A stretch of 64,000 nt of DNA from Porphyra umbilicalis. Its lineage: Eukaryota > Rhodophyta > Bangiophyceae > Bangiales > Bangiaceae. Location: the NCBI GenBank assembly GCA_002049455.2, contig KV918793.1, positions 124,001 to 188,000 on the forward strand, in the 5' to 3' direction. The position numbers were made by a program, and so were the translations under genes. This document shows, one piece after another, positions 1 to 9,871 of this stretch (position 1 is its first letter; every line of letters begins with the position of its first letter). Below the pieces are notes generated by a model that did no database searches, was not told the origin of the DNA, and saw only the letters and a list, made by a program, of their open reading frames with translations.

Positions 1-1
1 C

Positions 2-229
2 GGTGTCAGCGGTGACGAGGCGTGCAGCACGTCGGGAGCCTTGCCCTTTGCCACCGCGGTCGCCACGACGGCAGCGACACCTGCGTCGACCCCGGCCACG
101 CAGACGTCTCCGGCAGCATTCACGCTTCGCCATGCCACGTCGCCCACAGCGAGCAGCTCGTGGACGTTGCGTGTTGTTGGCCAGCTCGTCGCCGTCCTTG
201 CGTCGGAATCCGTGGCCGCTGCCCGATGA
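2..229 (+). CDS. Possible 3' end of a gene entering from the left edge
   Basis: An open frame runs from the window edge to a TGA at about 227-229. The translation is Ala/Thr/Ser-rich, ends in SESVAAAR and shows no domain I recognise. It could be the tail of a gene lying mostly outside the window, or chance, because it is only about 75 codons. Positions 230-531, up to the next gene candidate, hold nothing I can assign. Confidence 0.2.
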   Translation, partial: GVSGDEACSTSGALPFATAVATTAATPASTPATQTSPAAFTLRHATSPTASSSWTLRVVGQLVAVLASESVAAAR

Positions 230-531
230 CGGCTTCGCCTCCCGCCTCCCCCTCCTGCATTGTCCGTTCATGTTTTTTACTGTAATCACACATCTGAGGC
301 ATGAAAATCTGCGTCCTGAGGCTCAGCCTCGACACCCCATGCAGGACGTGCGTCAAAGCGTGCCGGCCAACGAGAACATGTCGTTCCAATCTCCTCATTG
401 GATCGGCGCACGCTGATTGGGCGACTCGCGTGCATGCACGGTTGGAGGCTGCCGTCGAGGCTGGGCCTCAGCGTTTATGACCGTTGAGTCTCTGCGATTG
501 GACTTCTGTCGCTGCCGCGGCCGCGCATGAC

Positions 532-1884
532 ATGGAGTGTTTCGACTTGCATCCGCTCCTGGACTGGCCTGACCTGTGTCAGCCCTGTGCCTTGACCCAT
601 GTCGACGACGACGACGCCGACGAACCACGAGGCCTGATTCGCACCGTGGCCGACGGGCTCGATACAACTGCGCGCTATACTCTGCGTCGGCAGCGCACGG
701 CGGTAGCGGTCGGCATTCGGCTTAACCGTGCCACCGTTCACCGGGAGCAGCGTGTTGCTGCTGCTTCTGCTCCCTCAGGCGACACTACGCCGATTTTGGC
801 GACCTTGGATGTAGCGCGTCTGGTGCGCAGTGAGGGCACCGGCGCCAATGTCGCCTGGTGGGTTGTAGGGGCTTCTGCTGCCAGCGACGCCGGCACGGCC
901 GTATGTAATGACCAATGGTCACAGCGTGGAGAACCTGCGTTGCGTGAACATGTGAGTGTGCGAGGCACCGACAGTGCTGAAGGTAAGCGCGCGAGCTGCG
1001 ACGACGGGCTCTCAGAGAGCGACCCAGAAGAGCCGTCGCTACGTACCGTGCCAAGGGTGCAATCGTTGTTGGCTGGACCTCCAGTGCGTGGAGGTAATAG
1101 GCAGCGCGCTGGCGCGGCGCCGATGCCCGCCTCCGAGTCTCCTTCCCTCTATGCGCCAACAACAACTACGGGGTTCGCTGTCCCTACGGAAACGCCACTG
1201 CGGTCGGGCGACGATCTACCGCGGGCGGGCATCATACGGACGATCATGCTTCCGTTTGTCGAGCGGCTGCCGACGTACACGTTCTGCACGCTCACCCGGC
1301 GGGTGTGGCGGCGCATCGAGGACGTTTCGGCGCCGCGGTTTGTGCCGTACGTGGGCGGGGTGACGGGTGCGTTTGCCGATTCGGCGTGGCGCGCTCGCTT
1401 GGACAGGTGGGCGGGTGTCTTCGACAGCGACAGCGACGTCTCCGACGAAGACGCTGCTGCCAGAGGGGTGGGGTACTACGGCCTGTCAGCGAGGACGCGG
1501 CGAATGGCAGAGCGCGCCGGGATGCAAGCTGTCGTGAGCATGCTGGGCGACGACCAGACCGTGGTTGACGCCCTTGCGCGCGGATTGGGCCTACCCTCGG
1601 CCAGAGCTCGACGGAAGATTGACCTCGTCGACAGACGCGCCCGCCAGCACGCAGCTGCATGGAAGAGACGCATCGAGCGAGCCGCACGCCAATCCGCGCT
1701 GGAGCGATTGACGGGCGGCGCTAGCTTTGCAGTCGTTCTAGCCAGTGGCGCCGCGCGTGCTCGCTTGCGTTCAAGTCCCCGGTCGGCGTCTGGGTCCCGG
1801 CACTCCGACACAGCGGCTGCGCCGCCAGCGGCGTTTGTGGGCAACTGGGGACAGATGGGCTCGGCTGTCGATGCGGTGTGTTGA
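532..1884 (+). CDS. Hypothetical protein, 450 aa, no recognised domain
   Basis: I chose the first in-frame ATG at 532; the frame is open back to a TGA at 478-480 with only a TTG before this ATG. The N-terminal third has an acidic patch (VDDDDADE). The C-terminal half looks more folded: a stretch around FVERLPTYTFCTLTRRVWRRIED, then FVPYVGG, an acidic DSDSDVSDEDAAA segment, and a long basic helical region rich in Arg and Ala (about residues 330-400). There is no signal peptide or membrane segment. An open frame of this length in moderately GC-rich DNA is unlikely by chance, and amino-acid use looks coding. I do not recognise the family. A GTAAG near 983 could be a splice donor, so the single-exon model is uncertain. 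Confidence 0.45.
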   Translation: MECFDLHPLLDWPDLCQPCALTHVDDDDADEPRGLIRTVADGLDTTARYTLRRQRTAVAVGIRLNRATVHREQRVAAASAPSGDTTPILATLDVARLVRSEGTGANVAWWVVGASAASDAGTAVCNDQWSQRGEPALREHVSVRGTDSAEGKRASCDDGLSESDPEEPSLRTVPRVQSLLAGPPVRGGNRQRAGAAPMPASESPSLYAPTTTTGFAVPTETPLRSGDDLPRAGIIRTIMLPFVERLPTYTFCTLTRRVWRRIEDVSAPRFVPYVGGVTGAFADSAWRARLDRWAGVFDSDSDVSDEDAAARGVGYYGLSARTRRMAERAGMQAVVSMLGDDQTVVDALARGLGLPSARARRKIDLVDRRARQHAAAWKRRIERAARQSALERLTGGASFAVVLASGAARARLRSSPRSASGSRHSDTAAAPPAAFVGNWGQMGSAVDAVC

Positions 1885-2260
1885 AACGCAGTGAGGATAG
1901 GGGATGGGGGACCACGGTGAAGTGGTTGAGTGGCTTGAGCTTGTGTGTATGTGTGCGAACGTGCTTTGTTGGTTGTCTCTCCAAAGCGCCCCTCTTCCCA
2001 TCAAGGGCACTCCTCAAGTAGTCTAAGTCGGAGCACTCAAGCCCACCACGCAGCCCAAGCAGCTCGCCCGCGCACGCGCCCGCCCACACTCTAAACCAAA
2101 ACGCTCACCAAATCAAAGCGTCAGGGACCAAAGCAAAGCCCACGCAAATCAAAGCATCAGAAGCGCAAGAACAAAAAATGTGAAATCGCAAAAATTTCAC
2201 TCAAAATCGCACGGGTACAAATGTCGAATGCACCAGCGGTCACCAAACCGCGAGGAAGTC
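1885..2260. other. Non-coding stretch before the tRNA-like sequence
   Basis: No convincing ORF. Around 2110-2165 the phrase AATCAAAGC(G/A)TCAG occurs twice within a CAAAG-rich stretch. Nothing else is identifiable. Confidence 0.5.
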
Positions 2261-2355
2261 GCATGGGTAGCCTAGTGGGAAGTAGGCACCCACTCTCATT
2301 AGGCGTGACCTTCGGGTCTCGTCCGGGAGTCGGGGGTTCGAACCCTGTCAATACC
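2261..2355 (+). tRNA. tRNA-like sequence (tRNA pseudogene or SINE head)
   Basis: A D-arm can be drawn as GCCT / AGGC around an AGTGGGAAGT loop, preceded by TA, which fits an A box. The T-arm is near canonical: stem CGGGG / CCCTG around GTTCGAA (2331-2347), a good B box. The proposed acceptor strands (2261-2267 with 2348-2354) pair at only about 5 of 7 positions. The anticodon arm is imperfect, and the loop lacks the usual U before the anticodon, so I assign no isotype. The region between anticodon and T arm contains a small GACC-TTCG-GGTC hairpin. A T7 run at 2374-2380 could stop RNA polymerase III. These weaknesses favour a tRNA-derived pseudogene or SINE head over a working tRNA. Confidence 0.4.
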
Positions 2356-2380
2356 TGGTTTCTTGAATTTTGCTTTTTTT

Positions 2381-4009
2381 CCAGCAGGAGGGCTTACAGC
2401 GGCGTTGAGCATGACGTTCCAACACGCGTCCCGCGACCCTCCCCTTGCCTCGTCGCCCGTCCCGCGACCCTCCCCCGCCTCGTCGAAAGCCTCAGTACGA
2501 AGCCGCGCACGTCCAACAGCACCAAGAAAAGCGCCGGCGCCTGCACCGGCTGCGCGACACCCGTCCTCCCGCGCCGATGCCCTTGAGAAAAGAGGCCTCA
2601 CCCGGCACGCGCCCGTGTGGTCGATAAATACCACCCCTTGCACGTCAGGGTACGACCCCTTGTAAGCGGCGTCGGTCTATGCTGCTGATGCACGGCGTGG
2701 AGAAAAGAAAAGGGCCGACGCCGAGTGGGAGCGGACGGACGATACGCGGGTGAGCGAAGGCCACACACACGGAGATATGGCAAACGTGTGGCTCGGCGTG
2801 GCGGGGGGGGACGAGGTGCAATCGGATAAGGGGCCTGCGTCGCTGCAGAAATGCGCTTATGGGAAACTGTCGCCGTGGAGAGGGGAGGGGGGAGGGACGA
2901 AGCGCCATGACGGACCTCATGGCGATCTACGGGCCTCACGAGAGCACGGGCGCCCTGTCGAGAGGCTCGATCCACCGGCAAACACTTGCGGCCCGATCCC
3001 TTTCTGCACGAGCCTGGTCAATGGCGCATCCAATCAGAGCATGCCAGGTCCACGCATATGCGATCATGTGACGGTGACGGAGCACTGCCGCCGCTGCCGA
3101 CTTCCTTGTAGCCCTCCTTTTGTAAGCTTTGCACCCCCGCATGAGCGATTGCACACCGCCGCCTGGAGCACGAAGTGACCTGAGGGTGACCCCTAATGAA
3201 TCGGGTTAAGCATTTGCCACACAGATCCACCCGGCAGGGGCACGAAGTGGAGCACGTTGTGTCAGATCCTCATCCTGGCCGCTCCACGAATTCAATCGGT
3301 CCACCTCACTAAGGCCCCGGACCAAGGACCGCGCCGCGATCCGCGATCGCCACTGTGCGCACGCGAGATTCGGCGTCAGACCCTAGCATTCCCCCTCGTG
3401 ATGCGGCTCTCTGTCAGCAAACGTGTTGTCCGGTCAAATTGAACGCGCCCCCCTTGGCCCTCCTGGAGGGGGTCAAACGTGCACCGCCGACGAAGGGGGT
3501 CCATTTTTTGTGGAAGTGCCATATATCTATCCTGTCCGACAAGAATTGCAAGATTAAATCACATCCGTATTCCAATATGAGAGGCAGGATACAGGGATAT
3601 ACAAGATTATTAATCTTCTCGGGCCGACAGAATTCCGGTTCAACGCAGTCCACCTCTCTTTTCCCAATCCGACCACAGGGAGGTTCATGTGCGAGCATGT
3701 TGCAGCGATAAGCGGCAATCCCGCCTGACCCGGAAGAAACCGTTCAAGCACGCGACTCAGCCCGCTTGCGATAACAGCAAAGTGTGACACGAGTTTTAGA
3801 ACGGTCTATCTGACGACCGTTTACAGAAACGGCGGGGAACTGCCTGGACCGCGCCCGTTGGGGCGCACACATCAAATGTGAATATCACGTCGTACTTTAC
3901 GTTCATTTAGCACTCAACAAGTGTCTGAATGGCTTCTTTCTCTGGCCCTAATTGTGCGGTCTGACGGACTTGTAGGAATACAATCGGATAAGATTATCGT
4001 ACTCAGATA
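2381..4009. other. Intergenic, no supported gene
   Basis: ORFs in this stretch are short and of mixed composition on both strands. From about 3540 the sequence becomes AT-richer and carries scattered 'ggatat' and 'atccg' words like those near the ends of the hAT elements further right. The left end of that element could not be found here. Confidence 0.5.
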
Positions 4010-4156
4010 CGGATATAATCTACGTAATAATCCGGTTTCGGTGGCAGATATCCCCATCCGGATCTTAGTTAAGCGATTTATCCGTAATCAGAAACACCGC
4101 ATCGGCGTGTATCCGTATCCTATTTCGCCTCATAATGGATATCCTGACAACCCCTG
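4010..4156. mobile_element. Right end of a CAGGG-type hAT element (left end not found)
   Basis: The sequence ends in ACAACCCCTG at 4156. This is the same type of terminus as the two complete elements at 8827-9782 and 13075-13923, whose right ends read AGCCCCTG and AACTCCTG. Upstream of it are several subterminal words, such as GGATATAATC, GATATCC and TTTATCCG, also seen in those elements. The next 8 bases (GTTTTGAA) would be the target duplication. I found no matching left copy, so this may be a truncated or rearranged copy. Confidence 0.4.
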
Positions 4157-4439
4157 GTTTTGAAGACGAAAGCCGTGACGCTGGTCTGTGGTGACGAGAG
4201 GGTGCAAACGCTACGGCCGGTTCACACCGTGCCTTGCGCGGGTGGGCGGATTGTCTGCACGTGGCTTCCCCGTGTCATTGTGCTCGCGCACAGGTTGAGA
4301 CCTAACGGCAGTGCTTGAGTTGGGGCGCCACCGTGAGGTGGGCAACCGCAAGGTTATGTGGAGCTTCGACGAGCGTGGGTGGGGTGACCAGGGGGAGGGG
4401 CGTGCCCTGCGGCGGCGACGGCGGCACTGTTCGTGCTGC

Positions 4440-4735
4440 GGGCGGCGCGCCCGCCGGCTACGCGCAAGAGCGGCAAGGCCGGTAAGGCCGGCAGCGCAGG
4501 TGACAAGCTTGACGGCGCAGGCGGCAAGCGCGGCGGCTAAGCGCGAAGGCGGCAAGAGCGGCAAGGCCGTCGGCACGGGCGGCGAGGCCGGCGGTACGCA
4601 CATGGGCGGCAAGGGCGGCAAGGGCCGGCGGCTACGCGCCAGGGTGGCAAGGGCGGCAAGGCCGGCGGCGCGGGCGATTGGCCCTGCGGCGCGGGCGGCA
4701 AGCCCGGCGCCTACGTGCGGGTGCGGCGAGGGTAA
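4440..4735. repeat. Imperfect GGCGGCAAG-type repeats
   Basis: The 9-mer GGCGGCAAG and variants (GGCAAGGCC, GCGGCAAGG) recur more than a dozen times. One + frame would give a Gly/Lys-rich peptide (GGKGGKG), but no single frame is open throughout. It lies directly upstream of the gene candidate at 4754. It may be coding sequence that has degraded or an expanded minisatellite. Confidence 0.55.
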
Positions 4736-4753
4736 ACACCCAGGTACACCATC

Positions 4754-6465
4754 ATGATCTATCCCGCCGCGATGGCGGTGGACGGCGGCAACGCAAACGG
4801 CAAGGTGCACATGGCACACGCCGTTGCGGGCGAAGGACCCAATATAGATCGGTCCACAGACCCGGAGATGTTGGGCGAGTTTCAGGCTAGCGGCTCGTAC
4901 TACGCGCACGTTGGCCGATTGAGGCTGTCGCTGGGATCTCGGTCATTGATGACCAGAGTCTGTACGACGTCTGCGCCCGCAACCGCGCTCTTGCGCACAC
5001 TCGGCGTATTCACGCGCGGTATGAGGCCCTGCCGGGCTTTATTAACGTGTTGCCCAAATATGGAACGCCCAGGCATGCTGGTGACCGCGTGGCCGAGGTC
5101 CATGGTGACCCGCTCTTCGGGAACCAGGGGCCGAAGCGCTGTATCCACGAGGTTATTTCATTTTGCAACGAGATCATTCGCTACAAAGTGCCTTTGCACG
5201 CGTTCCTCCGCTTGGTGTACACCAACTCTCTGTTGCTGCCCGTGCGGGGGACGTATACCTTTGAGGCGCCGGCCAACTCATTTTGCCGCTTGTTGCGGAA
5301 CTGGCCGGAGACCGTCTTCCCCGGGCGCTCGGTGGCCACGGACCTTGTGGTACCGATCGCCCACGACACCGGTCTGATGAAACACCTTGATCAGCTTACG
5401 CTGGTGGCGGCGGAGAAGAACGACGCGGTAGACATTGACCGGAGCCCTCGCATGAGCGAGCTTCCGAACCCTTTTCGGTTGCCATTGTTCGCGACTGACC
5501 ATCGCCGAGCGGCGGAAACGCGGTTCTTCCGCGGGCGCGGGCTACTGCCGACGAAATGGTCAGCCGGATTTCTCCGCCCGCCGCGGACGTTCGAATTGTC
5601 CCGTTGGCTCCCGCCAGTCTCCGACTGGGAGCCCTCTACGGATCTTTGGGTGGCGACCTCGGTGGTGATTTCGTAACCAGCGGAATCTTTGCGATTTGAA
5701 TACAGCTCTTCTTAGCAGGTCGTGTACTCCGAGTACTACTGCAACCTGGTTGCCGCGTGGGCTCGCACCCTGCAGGAGGACAAGATCTTTGTCCGTCTGG
5801 ACGAGCAGACGATTCGTCACTTCCACGTCTGGGACACGTTGCCAATGTGTGAAGCGCCTGACGGCCAGGCAGCATACGCCTTGTATGGTAAGACGCGTCG
5901 GGCTATGGACGTGTTCCTGTGGGGAAACCTCCTGATGGACGTGTTCCGGCGTGACACCGAAGCCGGTGACGCGCAACACGTGCGCGTGACGGTCGATGAG
6001 ACCAAGGAGTACGGCATGTGCCTTCGACACACGTGTGTGGACTCTGACTGGGCACCTTGCCCGAACGCGCCTGCCCATGTGGCTCCAGTTCCTCCGAAAC
6101 ACCTGGCGGTGTGGCGCCGCGGTCGACAGACCCAGTTGGAAGAGGCCTCCGCCATCGGCGGCGACCGCGGTTGTTACCACCGCCCGCGTTTGCCGCGTCA
6201 CGATCGCTCGCGGTCGCCTCTCCGCGATCGCTCGCGGTCGCTGTGGCGCGATCGCTCGCGATCGGCATCGCTGCCGCGTGCCATTGAGGCCACTTGGCCA
6301 GCGCGCGCGTCTTTTTCCGCGGCGGTTGCCTTATTTGAGTCGGCAAGCGTGCGCGACGTGCGCTTTCGCGGCCCCGTGGGGCTGCTGTGTCGGCGGTGGC
6401 GCATGTCGGCAGATACACAAGTAGGAAAAGAAATGCACAGAACAAAAGCAGCAGCACGCGCCTGA
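4754..6465 (+). CDS. Gene candidate ending in RS-type repeats, possibly broken
   Basis: Coding-like sequence begins at an ATG at 4754 (MIYPAAMAVDGG) and changes frame by one base near 4915. It then runs as ISVIDDQSLYDVCARNRALAHTRRIHARYEALPGFINVLPKYG and on to a TAA at 5674. The same frame reopens from 5719 (VVYSEYYCNLVAAWARTLQEDKIFVRLDEQ) to 6465. A 54-bp intron at 5665-5718 (GTGATT...TTAGCAG) would join these two parts without changing frame. Near the C-terminus are three DRSRS motifs encoded by a 24-bp repeat (about 6196-6270) built on GCGATCGC. RS dipeptides are typical of RNA-processing proteins, but I recognise no domain in the body, so no function is assigned. The early frame change suggests decay, a sequence error or an unseen intron. 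Confidence 0.4.
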
Positions 6466-7883
6466 ATCCGGCAAGCATGCTTATATCATCTGAAATGATG
6501 AGGATCCTTCCCACGAATCATGATTCTATCGGCTGCCTGCGAGGACTTGGTGAGACAATCAAAGTTCAACCGATCCCGGTTGCTGGCGTCAGCGTTTGCG
6601 GCTTCGCGTGCCACAACAAATGCCGCTGCGACCACCATTGCGTGGACAATTGACCGCGGTCTTTTTCCCCCGGCACATCCCCCGCGCCCTCAATTGCCAA
6701 CAAAAAATGCGGCCATGAAGCATCGTACGAAGCCCTGCCTCGCCCCTGCCACTGCCTTACCGGAACGAAGCGGCACCAACGCTCGATCGCCGCGGCCGTG
6801 ACGTTGAGGTTACCCGGCGGGTGTCGGCTTCGTGCCACCGCTCTCCGCCGCCACCATCAAGCGCACGCTGGTTGGCGGCGAGGTTTGCTGCGGCCGCGCG
6901 CGAGCTTCTGTGCTTCTTGTTTGGCATGGGGCCACTGGCAGTGCCCTCTGGCGCGCCGGTCGCCGCTAGCGAAGCCGTTACCGTCACTGCAGACAAGGTG
7001 CTGCCGGGAAGAGAGCAGCATCCATTGCTGTATTGTGATTGGCGGCCATGCCTGTCAGCTATTCGGCCAGCCGAAAGTTTTGGCGGGCTGTGCGCGGTTC
7101 TCGGACGGCGGCGCCTCCTACGCGCATCTTCAGAAACATGTGCCGCGCTGGTACCTCCTGCGTAGCGGCGCCCGTTCTTGCCGAGGTGGTGGCGGTGATG
7201 ACCAAGCCGGGAAACCCCAACTCCGCGACGTCGCGGTCGCCAACCCTCGCACCGATGGAGCATGCGCCGGCCCGGCTGGCCGCCGCCGCTGACGTGGCGT
7301 CGTCGGTGACTCCCGCAATGGTGCGCAGCGGCGGCCACCGGACTGTGTCGGAGCTGCTTACCCCGGCGGCGGCGGATGCGCCGCTCAAGGCGGTGGCCGA
7401 GCGGCTCGTCAGAAGCACAACCATGCCCGCCTCGGAAGCGGCGGCGGCGGACCGAGGCGCTTTCCGCGAATCTCGCACTGTTCTGGCCGATACGACCGCT
7501 CTGGTGTGAATGACGCACCAATTGAAGGTATACTGCGTCCGACCGTAGTCACACGGAGAAGTGAACTCTATTGTCCAAGAGACAACGAAAAAGGAACTTT
7601 TGCCGTATGAGGTTCGGTGGGGATCCGGACCTCGCTGTCGCCGGCGTGTCCCGGTTCTGCTCTAATCGAATCGAATCGCGAGGGGTGATCGCCATAATTG
7701 GCGATCGTAGCCCCCGGGATCGTAGAAATCAAGCAATGCAGAGAAGGAGATAGAACAGACGAAGTATCCTTCCAAAGGACTAGCCACAAGTCGGTCACAG
7801 CCACCACTGTGAACCGACCAGTCAAGGGGCTCCCAGCAACTCATTCCAAACTGGCCGCATTCGCAGTTGGAAGGCACTTCTAT
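6466..7883. other. Intergenic, weak overlapping ORFs on both strands
   Basis: Positions 7039-7509 are open on both strands (157 codons + and 140 codons -). The Ala/Ser/Thr-rich translations are not convincing and have no recognisable domain. At 7687-7706 there is a perfect hairpin, GATCGCCA-TAAT-TGGCGATC. I can support no gene. Confidence 0.4.
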
Positions 7884-8053
7884 TGCTGTCTTCCCAATTT
7901 TGGCCGATCCCGTCGATGTCAAGAGGGGTGATAAACAGTGTGAAACAGCGTCTCTGGCATCCACGCAGCTGGATACAGTCGATTGACCAATGGGCGGTTG
8001 ACCCAGACCCCTTCGTGACTTTGACCACATCGGCCAAAATTGGGAAGACAGCA
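7884..8053. mobile_element. MITE, 170 bp, with 25-bp perfect terminal inverted repeats (copy 1)
   Basis: The left end starts TGCTGTCTTCCCAATTTTGG and the right end is its exact reverse complement over 25 bases. A second copy lies at 47127-47305, with about 80% matching interior by eye. No transposase is encoded. The flanks of this copy (CTAT and TCAT) are not an exact duplication, but copy 2 is flanked by ATAC on both sides, suggesting a 4-bp target duplication. I cannot place the family in a superfamily with confidence. Confidence 0.8.
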
Positions 8054-8826
8054 TCATGTCCTTCAGTTGGCTAACAGGGTGTTCTGAAAGTAAATGAGAT
8101 CGACCGCTGGAAAGTCCAACATACCAAATCTCTTGCTTTATAGTGATTCAGCGAGTGCCAACAGACAAGGGAACACCACAGCCGCCGACGGCGGACGACG
8201 ACGGTGGGTTTACCTGGCACACACCGTCGTCACGACCATCGTCGTCACGGCTGTCTCATCCTCGACCCCCCCTGTCCTCCCGACATCCTCTGACACCCGC
8301 CACTCGTCCAGACCAGACACTCAATGTGCCTCGAAACAAGGGCGAGGGAGTATGCCACAGAACAATGAGTTTCACGGTTCGTCGGATCCCCTGGGTTCAT
8401 CCAACGATGGGCCTTCCGCAGGCGACTCAAGAATGTCATGTTGCGGGGCCAGGCGGGGTCGGCGGCCGAAGCCGTACGACTAGAGGAGCGGCGGATGGCC
8501 GAAAGACGGGCAGATCTGGCGACCTATGATCCATAACACATCTAAAACATGGAAGAAACTGGTTTGCAGTATTGGTGTCTTCCCAAACGGTCCTGCATTG
8601 CGGCGGATAGGCAAAGGCGGGCACGTGGCTCCAAGGAAATGAATTCTGGACGTCGTGTGACCCTCCTCCTGGCATGTCATGCTACTGGCTCTCACAAGAT
8701 CCCCGTCGCATTCATCGGCTCCGCCGCCGTGCCTCTGCGCTTCAAGCTCTCGCCTGCCAACTGCCCCCTACCGTACTTTTCACAATTATCGACTTGGATA
8801 GACGCTGACGAGAGGTGCGTCAACAC
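8054..8826. other. Intergenic, no supported gene
   Basis: Short ORFs on both strands, none with a recognisable product. The last 8 bases (8819-8826, GTCAACAC) are the left target duplication of the next element. Confidence 0.45.
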
Positions 8827-9782
8827 CAGGGGCTTTTGAATCTGTCACTTTTCATAGAATCTGAATATACTCCCGTTGCGCTGACATGCACTCAGATTTG
8901 AGTTTTTGATGATATCATGTATTTGAACTCGGATCTGACCTCGTCGGTCGGATTCAGGATCAGCATTATATTCGGATGTGTTATCGCTCCGATTTCGGTT
9001 ATAATCTGTGTACCTAGAGTGAGTATATTCCGTCCGAGGACACTTCTGCGCAAATAGGGATCGACGCATGTACCAACGAGAGGTTGTCCGACGACGCCGC
9101 AAACACAGTCTAGCGCCAGCCAACGTACGTTTTGAGGTGGTCTCAATCTCCTGGGAAACTGGAGTGGTATGGTGTACCGGCACATTTCCAGCGTGCAAAC
9201 TAAAAGCTACCATCTCGTCGTCGGACACCGAAAGATTTGTGGTGCTGCGGGCAGTGCTCCCCAATTCACGACGAGTGCTCGTCGGGGTGCAACAGTGGTC
9301 GACACTGGAGGGTGTTGTGACAGCAAAGAGGCGCAGTTTTTATGCGACGAGAAGCAGGGCGGCAGGGCTGCTGCTCACGCGAAGGGGATAGGATCATGCT
9401 GCGGATACCCAAACACCTTCACGTCGTGGTCCGGGCATCCGGCTCAGGTGTGCCAGACACATTTCTCTCGTATTTGCGAAGGTCCAGCTCCTATCGCATA
9501 TCTGGTAGCCAACAATGGCATCTTTTTCGCCTGCGGCGTCGCAAGGGCTGCCCCAGACTGTTGTTGTAGCGCACAGCCGATTCCGGTAGTCGGATAGACT
9601 CAGGCAAAGTATCTCCACTCTGATTACATTATATCCTGACCTCAGAGAATTATTAAAGCACATTATAATCGTCGGTGCATGGACAGAGTACATTAAGAAT
9701 ACGCAGCTACGGCATGAATATGGATATATCCGAGTATACTGTGCGGATATATCTAGCTCAACTTTATCCACCTCAGCCCCTG
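8827..9782. mobile_element. Non-autonomous hAT element, 956 bp
   Basis: Begins CAGGGGCT and ends AGCCCCTG, a perfect 8-bp inverted repeat. It is flanked on both sides by GTCAACAC (8819-8826 and 9783-9790), an exact 8-bp target duplication. CAGGG termini with 8-bp duplications are the hallmark of the hAT superfamily. Subterminal GGATATATC and TATCC words near the right end match the element at 13075-13923 (right end GTGCGGATATATC). I see no transposase frame inside, so it depends on an enzyme supplied elsewhere. The exact target duplication suggests a fairly recent insertion. Confidence 0.88.
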
Positions 9783-9871
9783 GTCAACACAGAGCTTGTT
9801 CCGGACTTACGTGCAAGAGCACGCTCGCTGATCGTCCTGATGGTCAACAACTGAGCAGCACACACAGAACT

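Noticed and set aside
3790-3800. GTTTTAGA as a possible left target duplication for the hAT end at 4156
   Set aside because: It differs from GTTTTGAA and is not followed by a CAGGG terminus.
9068-9597. Two overlapping + ORFs inside the hAT element at 8827-9782
   Set aside because: No similarity to a hAT transposase (no dimerisation-domain or DDE motifs) and short; taken as chance frames in a non-autonomous element.
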